DNA of 64,000 nt from Salminus brasiliensis (Eukaryota; Chordata; Actinopteri; Characiformes; Bryconidae). The stretch spans positions 6,233,364 through 6,297,363 of the forward strand of contig NC_132901.1 of assembly GCF_030463535.1 (NCBI RefSeq), read 5' to 3'. A program made the translations under genes and the position numbers. The notes below the pieces were generated by a model. The model made no database searches and was not told the DNA's origin. It saw nothing but the letters and a program-made list of their open reading frames with translations. Shown piece by piece: positions 38,431 through 51,769 of this stretch (position 1 is the stretch's first letter; each line of letters starts with the position of its first letter).

Positions 38431-38895
38431 ACCAGGCAGTCAACCATTACATAAAACATAAAACAAGGGAACCTAAGTGAAGGTAGCCCTGGGAAAAACA
38501 ATAGGCAACATTTATGATTAGTTTCATTGATTAATAGCACAGAAACAACCATTTTTAATTACTCTAAAGTTAAGATATTGACATTCTAACTGTAATGCCT
38601 CTGCCTCTAAACTGCCTCCACCCTGCCTAAGTGTCTAGAGGACATTATGTCCTGTGTCATGATTTAAAAATATATCGGTGCAAGGACTATCCTGATATTT
38701 TCTTTAGGAATTCCTCATCTTAAACCCTTAGCATGAATTAAGTTTGAACAAAGTTTGACCATTAAAACTGTTAAGAAAATTTAGACATGGAACTAGGTGC
38801 TGTATACCAGTTGCCTGGTAGTGAGTTCTAGCTGTGGTGCTTTTCCCCATATTAGGCTGCAGGAGAGGCCTTGACTTATTTAAAATTAAAAGTGA
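38431..38895. other. Unannotated DNA
   Basis: No gene or repeat recognised. Confidence 0.4.
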
Positions 38896-38898
38896 AGA

Positions 38899-38936
<38 letters not shown>
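38899..38936. repeat. (AAT)n microsatellite
   Basis: Twelve or so uninterrupted AAT units. Confidence 0.95.
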
Positions 38937-38938
<2 letters not shown>

Positions 38939-39004
38939 GTTGACAATTGGGTTCAATTTCACTACCCACGTCCCTACATGATTACTACTGAATCTAAACA
39001 TCAC

Positions 39005-39215
39005 TTTGGTAGGACCTGTCTGGCAATGTAGCAGACTAGAAGGTCCCAAAAAAGCAGCACATGATGCCTCATTCTAAAGAGGTTCAAATACATTGGTAAA
39101 ACAAAGTCCAGTCTGGAAAGTCTAAGACCAGCAACCATAGTGAGAATCAATATCCACAAATGGAGAACAAAACGCAACAGTGCTGAACATTACCAGGAGT
39201 GGCTGGCCTTGTAAG
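39005..39215 (+). pseudogene. Tc1-type N-terminal relic
   Basis: AGAATCAATATCCACAAATG followed by GGAGAACAAAACGCAACAGT and TACCAGGAGTGGCTGGCC matches the transposase segment after the helix-turn-helix in the same fish Tc1 family as 35305-35870. Flanks are decayed. Confidence 0.55.
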
Positions 39216-39559
39216 TAAGTGTATTTGCATTTAAAGAATGGACAACTAAATTTGTGTCAGAAAGAGTCCAGTGCAATCATATGATATCGACTATGTGACA
39301 ATGGCAGTATATCAGGACAAAGAGAATTTTGTTATTTTTTATGATAAAGAGAACTGGACATATGCACTATTTAAGGCATTCATGTTTTTACGGTCAGGGT
39401 TGACTTTAAAAGTGTATACCAATCAGCTGCATGCAAATGAAGTACATCCTTATTATTACAATGGCGGAAAATAATTAAAATATAAAAACGAGTGCAGCAT
39501 GCTAGTCCTGATTGGGAATTTAAAGACACCGTTACACACATCGCAACTTTCCCAGACCA

Positions 39560-39942
39560 GTGAAGAGTGCGTGTGCCTTTAACTCAAGTCAACCAATAAG
39601 ATTCGCACTCTTCTGGTAGAACGGCAGCCGAGTTATGACACACCGACCCATCCGGATACTAACTTGACTGCGAGCGGATGAACTGGTCCTAGCTTTGTTC
39701 TTCAGAGGCAGACATTATAACAAGCGCTTTTCCCTGGTTTTGCTATGATCGTCTGATTTTGTTTTCAGCTATATGGTTAAAACATATGTAATATTTCCTC
39801 AGTCTCTGCGTGCGCTGCTTTGTCCAGGCTACTTCTACTTTCGGTGCTAGCTGTTTTGCCATTGTTCCCAAGTGTTATTGGGTTTCTTCCCCCCCACCGA
39901 TCAGATTTTTATTTGACCAAGATAGGCGGCTCGGGTACCAAG
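39560..39942 (+). promoter_or_regulatory. memo1 promoter and 5' UTR
   Basis: GC content and CpG density rise here compared with the flanks. A CCAAT box (AACCAATAAG, CCAAT at 39593-39597) lies 350 bases before the start codon and there is no TATA box, as expected of a housekeeping promoter. The transcription start is probably in 39640-39800; the exact site cannot be read from sequence. Confidence 0.5.
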
Positions 39943-42900
39943 ATGTCGAACCGAATGGTGTGCAGAGAAGCAAGTCACGCCGGCAGCTGGTACACCGCCT
40001 CAGGTAGAGCCGGGGATGAGGGGTGTTACATCGGTGTCCGTGGGCCGAGGTCCTGGAAACTAGCACTAGCTTGTTAGCTGGCGTCGAACGGGCGGGGGGA
40101 TAGTGGGATCAGCTGTGAATTTTTAAATACCTTGCTCAAGAGCACAGGCCGTGTTTTTCCCAGTATACTGCTTGTTATTATGTGGATGGCAAGTAGCCAT
40201 AAACTCACTAGCTGACTTTTAAAGCTTAGTGCTAGCTTGTCACGTCAGATAGCACGACTTCTTTAACGTTTACTGACCGTAATCGCTGGCTAAGTAGTGC
40301 TAAGTAAGTTTAGGAACAAAGACGCCAGATAGGCGGTGTTAGCTAGCCAGCTAGCTGAAAATGTAATAGACTTGCTATCTTCTTAGTTGGCTAGCATGAC
40401 AAAGGCTGTTTACGCTTGTAGCTGACCAGATATTTAAAATGTAGCTAGACAGCTAAATGACATTTTACATGTGCTACGATGTGTGAGTGTACTGCGAATA
40501 AAAGCGCCATCGAAATGAACTGTTACACTAACTATTAAAAGATGTTTTACTGTTGCTGACGAAGCGTTAAACGGTCTGTGAATGTTTTCCAGTTAGCCGC
40601 ATAGCATAGCATAGCTGCATAGCTATCCGGTGTTATGTGCTAGCTAGCATTTCTGACTGAACTTGCTAGCTAGCTAGTTACTGGTGGAAAAACAGCCTAG
40701 CACGTAGCCTACTTTCATCCAAACCGTTACATAGCCGCCTACAAATGCCAGCTAGTGTGCTAAATATAGCTAGCAGTCATCAGTCACTGTGCTGCTTTAA
40801 AATTATAGCCTCTGTTTTTCTAGTCAACCAAGTGCAGCCAACCGACCAACACCAGCAGTTCGAGAGTGAACATACAATTGATATGCCAGAAAATTGCTGA
40901 TTAGCTTCAAACCGTGATGGCAGTAATTCACATCAGTCAAGTTGGGCAACATGGAGCCACTGGCTTAGCTCCGTTGTTTCCAATCGAGCAAACTGACAGC
41001 TTAGTCAGCACAATTGAACCTTGGTAAGTTAGTCGCGGTGTCTCCTCGCTGAACAACAAAAGCATGCGTGCCAATGTGGGTCTGCCATATAAAAATAAAC
41101 TAGCTAGCTATTAGCTGCAATGAAGTCGGTTTGTATTTGTGAGCCAGGAATGTATTTTAAGACGTCCTCCCATGTTTTTATTTCCCCCCCCCCCCTTTTT
41201 ATTCTCCCACCTGCAGTTGGAAAAAAGCAGGTAGCATGTACTGTACGACTGTTTGACTCCTTAACCTGACTTATGACTTAAAAACAAACAAACAATTGTA
41301 TTGATATGTATGATTGTTCTAGCACTTTTGGATTTAGGTTAAAGTGCTGAATTACACCTTTTAATTTGAGGTTATTTGACTATTTGGGTATCCATAACCC
41401 TGAATTTTAGATCCCTGCAATATTTAGGTAATATTTGGCCAGTGGTGCTTGGTGTTGCACCATTGATTCATGCAAACAAGCTAAGAGAAGGTAGATCTCT
41501 AAGAGGGAATTGGAAGCCACTGTTCTAGTGCTTGTCGTACAGTATTGTATTGCTTAAGCATTTAACCCTTTTAATCCCCAATATGTGTGAACAATTAAAA
41601 ATAGGCGTCTAAGAGCACCATATCAGAATAAAAAGTGGGCAGGAATGGGGAGGCCCAGACACTCATGCTTAAATGGCTGGACTTTTAATAAATAATGTAT
41701 TAAGTCTATGGGTTGTGGTTTATTTTGTTTCAGGGTGGTACAGCAAGCAATGAAATTGTTCTGCATTAGCAGTGAAACTTTATGTATTACATTTGACCTA
41801 AATTAAATAAGTAGTGGACTATTGTCCAAAAAAATATGTGCTCAAAGTGCATGGAGCATACATTTCATATATTGACGTTGGCACATGTTCATGCACTCTT
41901 TTGCTGTATTGAAAAATGCATCACAGTTGTATTAGTCACATTCTGTCAGATCAAGTCAATCCCCTGATCTGAGCCCTATTGCATTTCGCTTACGTTGAGT
42001 TTATACTACACTTTCAGCCCTGATATCCTGTTCCAGTTTTTGAGGTAACTTCGTTACACATTTCAAAATACTAAACATGACTACATACCAGGTTAACCCT
42101 ACGTATGCTATATGGGCAAAAGTATTTTGACACTCCTCCATTGTTTCTTCCAAAATGATGTAAAGTAGCTAAATGCATTTATTAGAGGGGGTGTCCACAA
42201 ACATTTGAACATGGTGCGCTCAAGGTCATTTTAACCTTGTCATATTGTTTAGTTTAGAATTACTGTGCTGGGATACAGAGGAAAAAGCTCTAATCCAGCT
42301 ACTGGACTGTGCCATTGTCCAAACTAAAACCTTAGCCCACAACAATTGCAGATTATTACAAGGCATAGCCGTTGTTTTTTTAATTTATTCGTTGTTTTTT
42401 CAGCTGTTACCACAAATGGAAATTAACATATTTAATCTAATAAACTGTTTTAGGGGGCTCAAACATCACATAATCTGTGTTTTGTTAATTGTTTTTGTAA
42501 GTATCATGCAGCAAATTTAGAAGCCCTGTATGTGTTAAAAAACTGTTGATAACTATGATAACGATATAAATAGTTTTCAGATAAGAAAGTGGAAATCTTC
42601 AGTTTATATTATCAAACTTACCCGAAGTGTAATTATACGTTAGCAAGTATATCATGTATGTTGGAAAGACTGTTATACAAACTGAGAATGAGTAGGTAGT
42701 TTTAGGATCACCCCCCGCTCTCAAAAAAAAAAAGGAATAAAGCAAAAAAGAACAGTTAAAAAACAGTATTTTCAAATCCTAAAGAATTTGAATTGGGTAA
42801 TAAAACTACCCTTTTTAATAAGATTAAGATATTCCACAAACAACCATAGAGTGCCTGCAAGTGAGCTAAATAATCAAGTCACAACTAGACTAAAATGAAA

Positions 42901-45900
42901 TCTGAAAATTAGGAAAAAGAAAAATGTTTTTACAGCATGTCTGTGAAACAGCTGCATTTTGATATGTCAGTTGAAAGTAGTATTTACTCTTGTGTTCTGT
43001 ATTTACAACTGTCCTTTTCCTCTCTAGGATCCCAGCTGAATGCACAACTGGAAGGCTGGTTATCTCAAGCACAATCTACAGCAGGACCTGCTAGAGCCAT
43101 TATAGCACCGTATGTGACTTTTTCTGAATTATGAAAAAGTTTTAGTTAAAGAAGTTTACAATACTATCATAAACAACATTTTGGCATCCCTTGTGAAATT
43201 CTACGTTGAAATTAGTAAACATCTTTTCCTAAGAATAAAGTTTTATTGCCAAATTACTTTTTACTCTGCAAATATACTATAATGCACAATTGGGAGAGAG
43301 TGGTCTGATCTGTGTTTCAATAAATAATTCAGTCACAGAATTTTGTCCAGATGTACTGTTATTTAATGCTGAAGTTAAAACACAGTGTGTATAGAGAAAC
43401 ATTTATATAATGTTATAAATGAGAAACATGTATATAATGTTTTGCTAGGCTATGAAAATTATTTTTTATATTGTGTACTTTTGCTTAATACTGGTAATGT
43501 TTTGCAAACATGAGAATCCCATCAACTATTTTCAGAGTTTTAGAAGCCAGTCATTAAAAAACAATCACTAGTTTAAAAGTGCTCCATGTGCAGTTTTCAG
43601 ATTGATTTATTTGATGTATTTAAAAAATATTATTTAACATATGCAACCTTTGATATAATGTGTATGATGTTTTGGACTAATTTACAGGCAGACTGCATAA
43701 CTGCAGAACATTTGCAAGTTTGTATGTCTGGAGAAATGACTGCAGATTTAAACTGCAGTTTTCTTACCTGCTGAGAACACTTCACACTTCTAAATGCTGT
43801 GAATAATGTCCATTAATGGCACCTAATGCACAGCACTCAGAGGTCACTCTGCTAGAATAGTAAATAGGAACTGCATTGTGCTTAAATAGGCCATTACCTA
43901 GTCCATTAAATATGCTGTATTGGACCTGATCCCAATTCACTGGACTAGATCGGGTCCTCCTACATACTGGTTATAGCTTTAAGTCCCAGCACCTATTTTT
44001 TATTATTTTTGTGACAGACATGCTGGTTATACCTATTGCGGTGCTTGTGCAGCACATGCCTACAAGCAAGTGGATCCCTCTATTACGTGAGTGCTTTGCA
44101 GTTGATCAATACCTACATGATGAAGCTGAGGTTGTCCATTGTGAAGGAACTAACCCCATGCTCTCGTTTTAATAGTCGAAGGGTGTTCATTCTTGGACCG
44201 TCGCACCATGTGCCCCTATCTCGATGTGCTCTCTCTCCTGCCGAGGTCTACAGAACGCCACTGTATGACCTGAGGATTGACCAGAAGGGTAAAAAGCTGA
44301 CGGTCTAAATTATCTCTTTAATTGTCTAGGCCTATTACATTCAAATATTTATTCCGTAGTTAGATAGTAAACAATGTAAGCCGACCAGTATTCTACCCAC
44401 TTTGTTCACACTAGGCATTAACGTATTTTCTTATAGAATACTGTAGAATAAGTATTATAGAATAAATGTATGCTTATGTGAAGGCTTAGTCTGAAGGGTG
44501 TGTACACCTGTCAGTCTCTTACTACTGTGATTATAATGATAGGTGTTTATATAGCCAACAAAATATATGCTTCAGGGGTGAAATGTAAACAAATTATGTT
44601 ATTATTGGTCTGTGTGTAAATCAACACAAAAAGCCTCTGCCAGTCAGTTTGTCTGTAATCAACCATAAAAACAATAAACGCCAATGGGGAATCACTTCAG
44701 TTCAGTCTTTTACTGCGTAGTAAGAAATGCATGGACATGGTTGACAGCAGTACTGACAATGTTCTTTTAAACCCAGCCCATTAAATCTTTTAAACAGCAA
44801 AAGTACAGTAATGTTTTTGTCCATTTTTAGTTTATGCTGACTTATGGAAAACAGGCATGTTTGAGAGAATGACTTTGCAAACAGATGAGGATGAGCACAG
44901 CATTGAGATGCACCTGCCTTACACTGCCAAAGCCATGGAGAGGTAAGTGGCTGGGACATTTAGATTAATTCAACTGCATGAAGAAATGTATTCCATGATA
45001 ACATGTTGTTTTGTCACGTTGGCTGTATTTGACCATATTTGTATATTAGCTGTATTTCAAATGTTTTCAATATTATGGGGTGAGTTTCCTGAAAACAGTT
45101 TTAGCAAATAATGAACAAACCACCAAAGGATGTGGGAGTAGGGGGACTAAGAGTGTGTGTCTGAGGGTAATAAAAAACATAACAAATAATTTTTGAGAAT
45201 GACTTTGTTGACCATGTCCTTTTTACTTTGTAATCTTTGTTCTTTTTCTGTTTATTTAGAAAGTTTAATTTGTTTTCTTTTGAGGTTCTGTTGTTTGTTG
45301 TTATTATTATTATTATTATATCCCTCCATTTTTTTGTAAGCAGTCATTTTTATTGATTCAAAAGTGACAAGATTCAAGAACTGGTGTGTTTTGAATGGTA
45401 CAAACTAAAAAAGGAAAACATGTTGTTTGGAACATTTTTAATTAATCTACAAAAAAATAATTATGCTCTAGAATGTACAGACGTTTTTCATAATTTGACC
45501 AGGAGTGCCCAAACTTGGCATAGAACTACTATGCACTGATGTATATTTCATTAACAAAATGATAAATGAATAACATATTGTTTGTATAATAATATTAATA
45601 TTTTTTTTCTAGAAATGCACCGATCCCATTTTCTGTTTCAATTCCAATACATAAGCTTTGCATATCCTCTGATACCATTGTTGAATTGTAAGCATGAGGA
45701 ATATTCAGTCTGATCAGATTTCATAAATATTCATTAAAGGAAATGTAGTGCATATTATGCAAGTAAACAACAGATTAGTTTTGTTTTTGAACACATTATT
45801 TCAAATTCATTATTTTATTACTCGCTGATGATAGGCCGAGGTCACTGTGCTCGTTAGATAGGGTCTTTCTGTTCACTATATGTGTGTCATGTCCGCATGT

Positions 45901-48502
45901 TACTTTAATCCGGAGTTATTAAGATTAGAACAGCAGCAGTGCGGGAATCGAGTTCAGTGAATGGATCGGTCCCGTGGGTCTGTCTAATTATGATACCCGA
46001 TTCCAGCTTATTCTGTCAGTACCGGAAGTATCGAATTGGTGCATCCCTAATTTTTTAATTTTCATGCATCATTAATTTGCAAGATCGTTTGCATATTATG
46101 ACTTATGGTTGGGTTTTGGGAAACACTTGTTACTTAACTTACATTTCTATACGTTATAAAGCTTTTGGGAACTTACCCCTGTGTGGCATTTTTAATTGAG
46201 CCAAGACAAATCTTGTTTTTGTAAAACAAAAAGAAACTAAACTGTGTACTAATAATGGCTGACTATATAATAAGGTTTTCTTATAATTAAATCTCACAAA
46301 AAGTAATGTTTTTTCTCAATCATAGCTATAAAGACGAGTTCAGCATTGTTCCTGTGCTGGTGGGAGCTCTAAGTGAGTCTAAAGAACAGGAGTATGGCAA
46401 GCTGCTCAGCAAATACTTAGCTGATCCTTCTAACCTGTTTATCATCTCATCAGACTTCTGCCACTGGGGTGGGTGTTTATATGTACACTTTAAAGCAGGA
46501 ACTCTGTGTTCCATATGACATTTTGTTATCTGTAACCAATTGAAGCACAGCATTAGACCATTACATGTTGGCTTATGCAGTTATTACGAGTACTATGTTT
46601 ATATTTTACACTGACTTTGAAGATGGTATTATAAAGATGACCAGCTTTATCATAGACAAGCACTATTAACACCAAGATCGCATTTACTGTACTGCAAGAA
46701 AATTATTACATTCTCATATTAGGATTAGCATTCTCATATTCCTTATGTCTACACATTTTCACCATTTCTCAACTCTATTTGCTTTCTATTTTTTTTCTAG
46801 GGCAGCGATTCCGCTACACCTACTATGATGAAAATCAAGGCGAGATCTATAGATCTATTGAACATCTTGACAAGATGGTAAGCCTATTTCAAGTTTAAAA
46901 CACAGGGCATTAAAACAGGGACTATCTTAATAGTATCTTAATAGTTGGCCTATCATCAGGATATTTGAAAGTTTGATCCCCTGATGCCACATTCTTGATG
47001 ACCTCATTCTTTTTAGGGCGGATAGGATGAGACCCCAACACAGGAGGGGGAACTTGCCCATTAGCTACTATTAGCTCACACAACAGAACTGTCCTCTGTG
47101 CTCTCCTCTGTCAAATGATGTGGTGGCTGGCTTCATGTGTAATTTAAAAGCTAGCCTATGCTTTTAAATTACTGTTTCAGATTTGAGTGCATTGAACAGG
47201 CTTACTTATTACATGTATTGATGTTTTTAATGTAGCATGTATCTGTAAAGGGATCGAGACTTGGTCAAAAGTCACTCATCGCTGCACATTAATTGTCCAC
47301 ATTTCAGTGTCGAGAAAGACAACACCCCTTTTATTAATTGCTTTTATTAATTGGTTTTGATGAAAAAAACACTCATTTGTTTGTTTTTACCCTCTCTAGG
47401 GTATGGGAATTATAGAACAGCTGGACCCAGTTTCCTTTAGTAACTACTTGAAGAAATATCACAATACTATTTGTGGTCGCCACCCCATAGGTGTTCTACT
47501 GAATGTAAGTTGTTTTTTGTTTGTTTTGTCCAGTGTATGTTATCAAGTCATTGTAAATCAAATATTTAAAGTATAAAATAACATTTGATGGTAAGCGTAG
47601 AACCTTACTGCAAAAGAAGTCCTGGGTAATGTAACCTAAATGTGACGTTAAAGCAATAAGAGTATGTACTATCACTATTCTTCATTTTATAGATTTTAAG
47701 CAGTATCCCTGGAAGAAAACCCTGCTTATTTTGTTGGCATATCATATGATTTGATCTCAAAAATATACAGGATTGCCACTTTTGAGAGACTTTAGAGCTA
47801 GTTTCTTATCATGGCTTGATTTTTAAAATCTGTTAAAAAACTAAAATATTTCTCCTTTTTTTATTCAAACATTGCGGAATATCAAATTTAACAGTCACAA
47901 TCTCATACAAAAGATTAATATACAATTACAATACAATTTACACAACAGTGAAGATGTGTAAACTGTAATTGTTCAACTTCCACATCTTCACAATTGTGTA
48001 AAATATTATTTTGTATGAGATTGTGACTTTTAAATTTGATGCAATGTTTGAATAAAAAAAAGGAGAAATATGTTGGATTTTAAAACAGATTTTAAAAATG
48101 ACCAATTTGAGGAAGTAGGGAGAACTGTAATTTGAGAATTGTGCAGAAGTTTTTCTATTAGATTTCAGTTTCAGTGATTGCAGAATGGCACACTATATGT
48201 CGAGAGAAACATACCTATACACCTGATTAGTATATTCAATGACTTTAATAAAGTTTGTACGCAACCAGTGGTGTAGTTTTCTTGTTTTAAATACTATACC
48301 CCATTTTCTTCACTCACACACATTTCATCACTTTTCCACACAGACTAATAGATGTTGTGCTTTCTTCTAGGCCGTGGCAGAGCTGAAGAAGAATGGGCTA
48401 GAAATGAACTTTTCTTTCCTGAACTATGCTCAGTCCAGTCAGTGCCGAAACTGGTCAGACAGCTCAGTGAGTTATGCTGCTGGAGCTCTCGTTGTACATT
48501 GA
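39943..48502 (+). CDS. memo1: memo1, complete, nine exons
   Basis: Exons 39943-40003, 43028-43109, 44018-44086, 44176-44288, 44831-44942, 46326-46468, 46801-46877, 47400-47504 and 48371-48502 join in phase with GT-AG sites to 894 nt, 297 residues, the length of human MEMO1. The start reads [20 protein letters not shown]. The fold is that of LigB-type class III dioxygenases. The vestigial metal site is intact: H49 ([10 protein letters not shown]), H81 (GPSHHVPLS), D189 and H192 (SSDFCHWG) and C244 (TICGRHP). The protein is a cytosolic metal-binding (copper/iron) redox and ERBB2-linked motility factor in mammals; that role is from family knowledge. srd5a2 follows on the same strand, 3.3 kb on, as in human. 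Confidence 0.97.
40080..40850. repeat. Cluster of GCTAGC/AGCT palindromes in memo1 intron 1
   Basis: TTAGCTAGCCAGCTAGCTGA, GTGCTAGCTAGCATTT, CTTGCTAGCTAGCTAGTTAC and several single CTAGC motifs crowd the first 800 bases of the intron. They do not form a regular tandem array. Similar clusters are frequent near teleost promoters; role unknown. Confidence 0.6.
42103..42214 (+). mobile_element. MITE family M, copy 3 (internally deleted)
   Basis: Both ends are kept: GCTATATGGGCAAAAGTATT at the left and GGGGGTGTCCACAAACATTT at the right, joined after only about 45 bases through TAAAGTAGCTAAATGCATTT. Total about 110 bp versus over 430 bp for copy 1. Lies in memo1 intron 1. Confidence 0.7.
45610..46049. 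mobile_element. Non-autonomous hAT-like element in memo1 intron 5
   Basis: Left end TAGAAATGCACCGATCCCAT and right end (reversed) TAGGGATGCACCAATTCGAT are terminal inverted repeats of the hAT type seen in many fish elements. About 440 bp, no coding capacity. A clean 8-bp target duplication is not visible because both flanks are T-rich. Confidence 0.65.
47818..48102. repeat. Long inverted repeat (foldback element) in memo1 intron 8
   Basis: Arm 47818-47925 is matched by the reverse complement of about 47995-48102 with high identity. Shared phrases include TTTTAAAATCTGTT, ATATTTCTCCTTTTT, TTATTCAAACATTGC and AGTCACAATCTCATACAAAA. The central part also pairs: ACACAACAGTGAAGATGTG with CACATCTTCACAATTGTGT. 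The whole 285 bp can fold into one hairpin. It looks like a foldback MITE. It ends about 270 bases before exon 9. Confidence 0.8.
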
Positions 48503-51020
48503 GGTGACTTCCCCCAGGAGCCAGGTCCACGGCTCCTTTGAAGACCTCCAGAAACTAGCTCCCAGCTATTCTAGAGAACCCCCAGCCTTGTACTTCTCCA
48601 CTTTCTGACCCCTCCTCCCTCCCTTGCCTTTTCCTTTTCTAGGGGGTGGACATTATATTTACTGAAACGAGCTGTAAAGCATTAGATACTAACCCCCACT
48701 TTTCCACATTTACTTCCCTTTTTACTCCCTGTCTCTATAACTGAGACAACCTGGTTGAGGCTAAAGCTTTGAAGTGCAGTTGCAGCCTAAGCTGCTGTGG
48801 AATGGATATTTTGTTTTGTTTGTTTGTTTTCAGTTTCCCTTTATTGGGCTTTCCTGTAATATGTTTTCATGGGGGATCAAATCTGCTGTCTGCCCTGCAA
48901 AGACTTCAGGTGTCCTCTGACCTCTTATATATAACCTTGAGTGAGATAATAGAATTCAGTTAAAGCTGATACAAATGCTGAAAGAAAATGTATATTCTTA
49001 ATAACGTAACATTCTGCAGGCCTGTGCACATGTAACCTACCTTAAAAAAATCACCTAGTGTTACAGAAGATATTAAAATAAGAAGTGAAGGACTTCTACT
49101 TGCTATATAAATTTTATGCCCTAAGAACAAGTGATCCATAGCTCCTGCCATCATTGTTCATAGAATTGTTTTATTTGTCAACAAAGGGCTACACAATATT
49201 AAGTCCTCTAACCCTCTGCTGTACAATATATACCAAAAACCTTTCATTTTTTACTTTAGTTAAATAACACGTCTTACTTTTCTTCCCTTTACTTTTTTCC
49301 TTTTGTGACTTATGTTTTAGCTTATTTTGTTATATTGTTAACATGTATCTACAAGCAGTTTGGTAGCTCATTAAAATACATGAAGTTTCTTGGATGCCCA
49401 GGACTTGGTTTATTTTTTGGTCAGAACAGTTGGTTCATTTCCCATGTAGTAAAGTATAATGGGGATTTTTTTTCCCAGGACAGAAAAACTGATTTCTATG
49501 GGCAGAAAGATTATCTGGCGTGGCTCTGGTGTTCACCATAAACAACAAAACATTGGACAGACAGGTTTCAGATATAGCACCCTCCCCACACCCCCGAGCA
49601 CAATGCAGCAAGACACCCTAACCTTAGTTCATCTAACGGCAATCAGAAGAAAGTGGCAGCGTCAACCTTCCCTGCCAGGAGTTGGTCATCAGACCTGATC
49701 ATTGAACAGAGAACAGTTTAAGCTGGTCATACCATGCAGATGTGCCTTGGGTCTACCGTCAGTTTCTGTGTTATACATAAGCCTTTTTTTTTATTTTTAT
49801 TTTTTTTATTTTTTTTTCTCCTCTCTCCCTCCCTCTTCCCTCTTTTCCCCCTCTGTTTAACCCAAAGGCAAAAGGACTTGCCTCAGTCTGTCCTCATAGA
49901 TATTCACAACAGAGCCCAGTTTTGTGAAAGTAGGGGGAAGGATCTGTCTGCCTTGCCAATTCATTATGGGAGAGCCCAGCACAAATACTCAATTCTGAAG
50001 AATATAACCATTGTGTACTGTTAGTAGAGCAGTTAATATTTGTTTTGTTTTTTTTGTTTTGTTTTTTGGGTTTATGCTTAGTTTTAACACAGTTTACACC
50101 TTGTTACAAATCTATGTGAATCTAACTGAAACACTCCTGAGTGGAGTTCTTATTTGAATCTCAGGTTACATTGATGAAGCATTAATGAGTGCTTGCCGGA
50201 AATGATGAAAAGGTCATGACTGATGTTGCAAAAAAAAAAAAAGAAAGTAAAATGACTGAAAAAGTGATTATGCCAGTGTTGGATTGTTTTGTCCCCCCTG
50301 CCCCCCTCCTTCTTATTTGGTCTTGACGTCACCTCTTTTATTTCGAGCAAATCATTTGCAATAAATACAAATATCAAAGGGACATGGTGTCAGTTTGAAA
50401 TTTTGCATTCTTTTATAAGGTTGTACACTGATCATATTCTTGTGGGATTTGACAGTGGTACTGGGATATTCTTTTACATATATAATTGTATATTATAATA
50501 TAATATAATTGTTTTCATTGTAATTACAAAATTATGCATTTGGCAATAATACTTGAGTTAATTGCAAGTCTTCCAAAATAATACTACAGTAATGCAGTTT
50601 AATTATGAAGTATTTAAATAAATCTCATAGTCTTTCTCACCAGAAAGCTCTGTCAAATGTGATGGTATGGCAGTAGTATACTACAATTTGAGTAGGAGTT
50701 CAATTGTGCATGGTGCATGTTGTGGACTACAAAATTCCACACAACAATAGAGATCTACACTGCAGTTTCATAGTACCACAAAATGTATGCTGTTAAGATG
50801 TTTTACAATATTAGTTTTCCTGAGTGGTTGTTTGCCACTATGTGAAGTAAAAATGTGTTACCAGATGTCCAGGGACATGTCTGCTCTTAAGCTTAACTTA
50901 AAAAAAAAAATAATAATAATAATTCAACATGGCAGGATAAGGTTAGTTGAGTTAGCCACAAGGTGCACGAGACCTGGAGAATATGTGTTAGTATCCTAAT
51001 AAAGCCTATAGACAATCTGA
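48503..51020 (+). other. memo1 3' UTR and downstream flank
   Basis: No coding exon found. AATAAA at 50360-50365 and at 50998-51003 are candidate poly(A) signals, which would give a 3' UTR of about 1.9 or 2.5 kb. Contains a T-rich run at 49776-49850. Confidence 0.45.
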
Positions 51021-51769
51021 TGATTCTTGAAATTATATAAATGACTACATGACCTGTTAGTGTGAGTGCGGCATTAAAAAAGTGCTTTAATGCTTATGGA
51101 TTACATGTGATATTCTAGTTGCCTTTGCATCACAGAACCAATAAAGATATTCTTAAATTTGATATGGGTAGATCACTGTAGTGCACTACTAAATGTAAGG
51201 ACATGCCCACCCATTTGTATTTGGACTAAAAATTCAGTGATTTTGATCATTATTGATTGCTGCTTAAGCAATGTGAAAAAATAAATTTTCAATCCCAGAC
51301 ATTGGAGCACATAATCTCCAATGTCATAATCATTATTTTATGGGTCTAACAAGTCTTGCATGGTTGTTAGGCACCCTGTTTTCTCTATATCATGCAGTAT
51401 ATCCAGTTTTAGAAACCTTTTCACTTTTTTCTCCAATTTTCCTGGCTGTCCTCTTAAAAGTACAAGTTGAATTATATTATAATTTTAAAACAGATCATTG
51501 GAGGAAATCTCCCAATTTCCTCTTATGTGAACTATAAAGAAGTTATAATCCCACATTTTTTAAATCCAGTTTTAATTTGGACCTTGAAAATTCACTCCTT
51601 CAGGCACAGTCATTCTCACATTTCAGCTAGCAATAGCTCGTCTGGGGCTCACCTTCTCAGGGAGGAGCTGTTGAGAGAACAGGGTTTGTGTGTGCTAGGG
51701 AAAGGATGGGAGTAACACATTATCCAGTACTGGAACTAGAAGGTCTTGCAAAGCCCTCCTAACAACACT
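51021..51769. other. memo1-srd5a2 intergenic region with srd5a2 promoter
   Basis: The srd5a2 promoter and 5' UTR must lie here. No clear TATA or CCAAT box is seen in the last 200 bases, which are GC-richer than the surroundings. No gene or repeat recognised. Confidence 0.35.

Noticed and set aside
39810-40077. Longer upstream start for memo1 in the frame from 39820
   Set aside because: The product before MSNRM is not part of the family, and ATG 39943 gives exactly the 297-residue length of human MEMO1.
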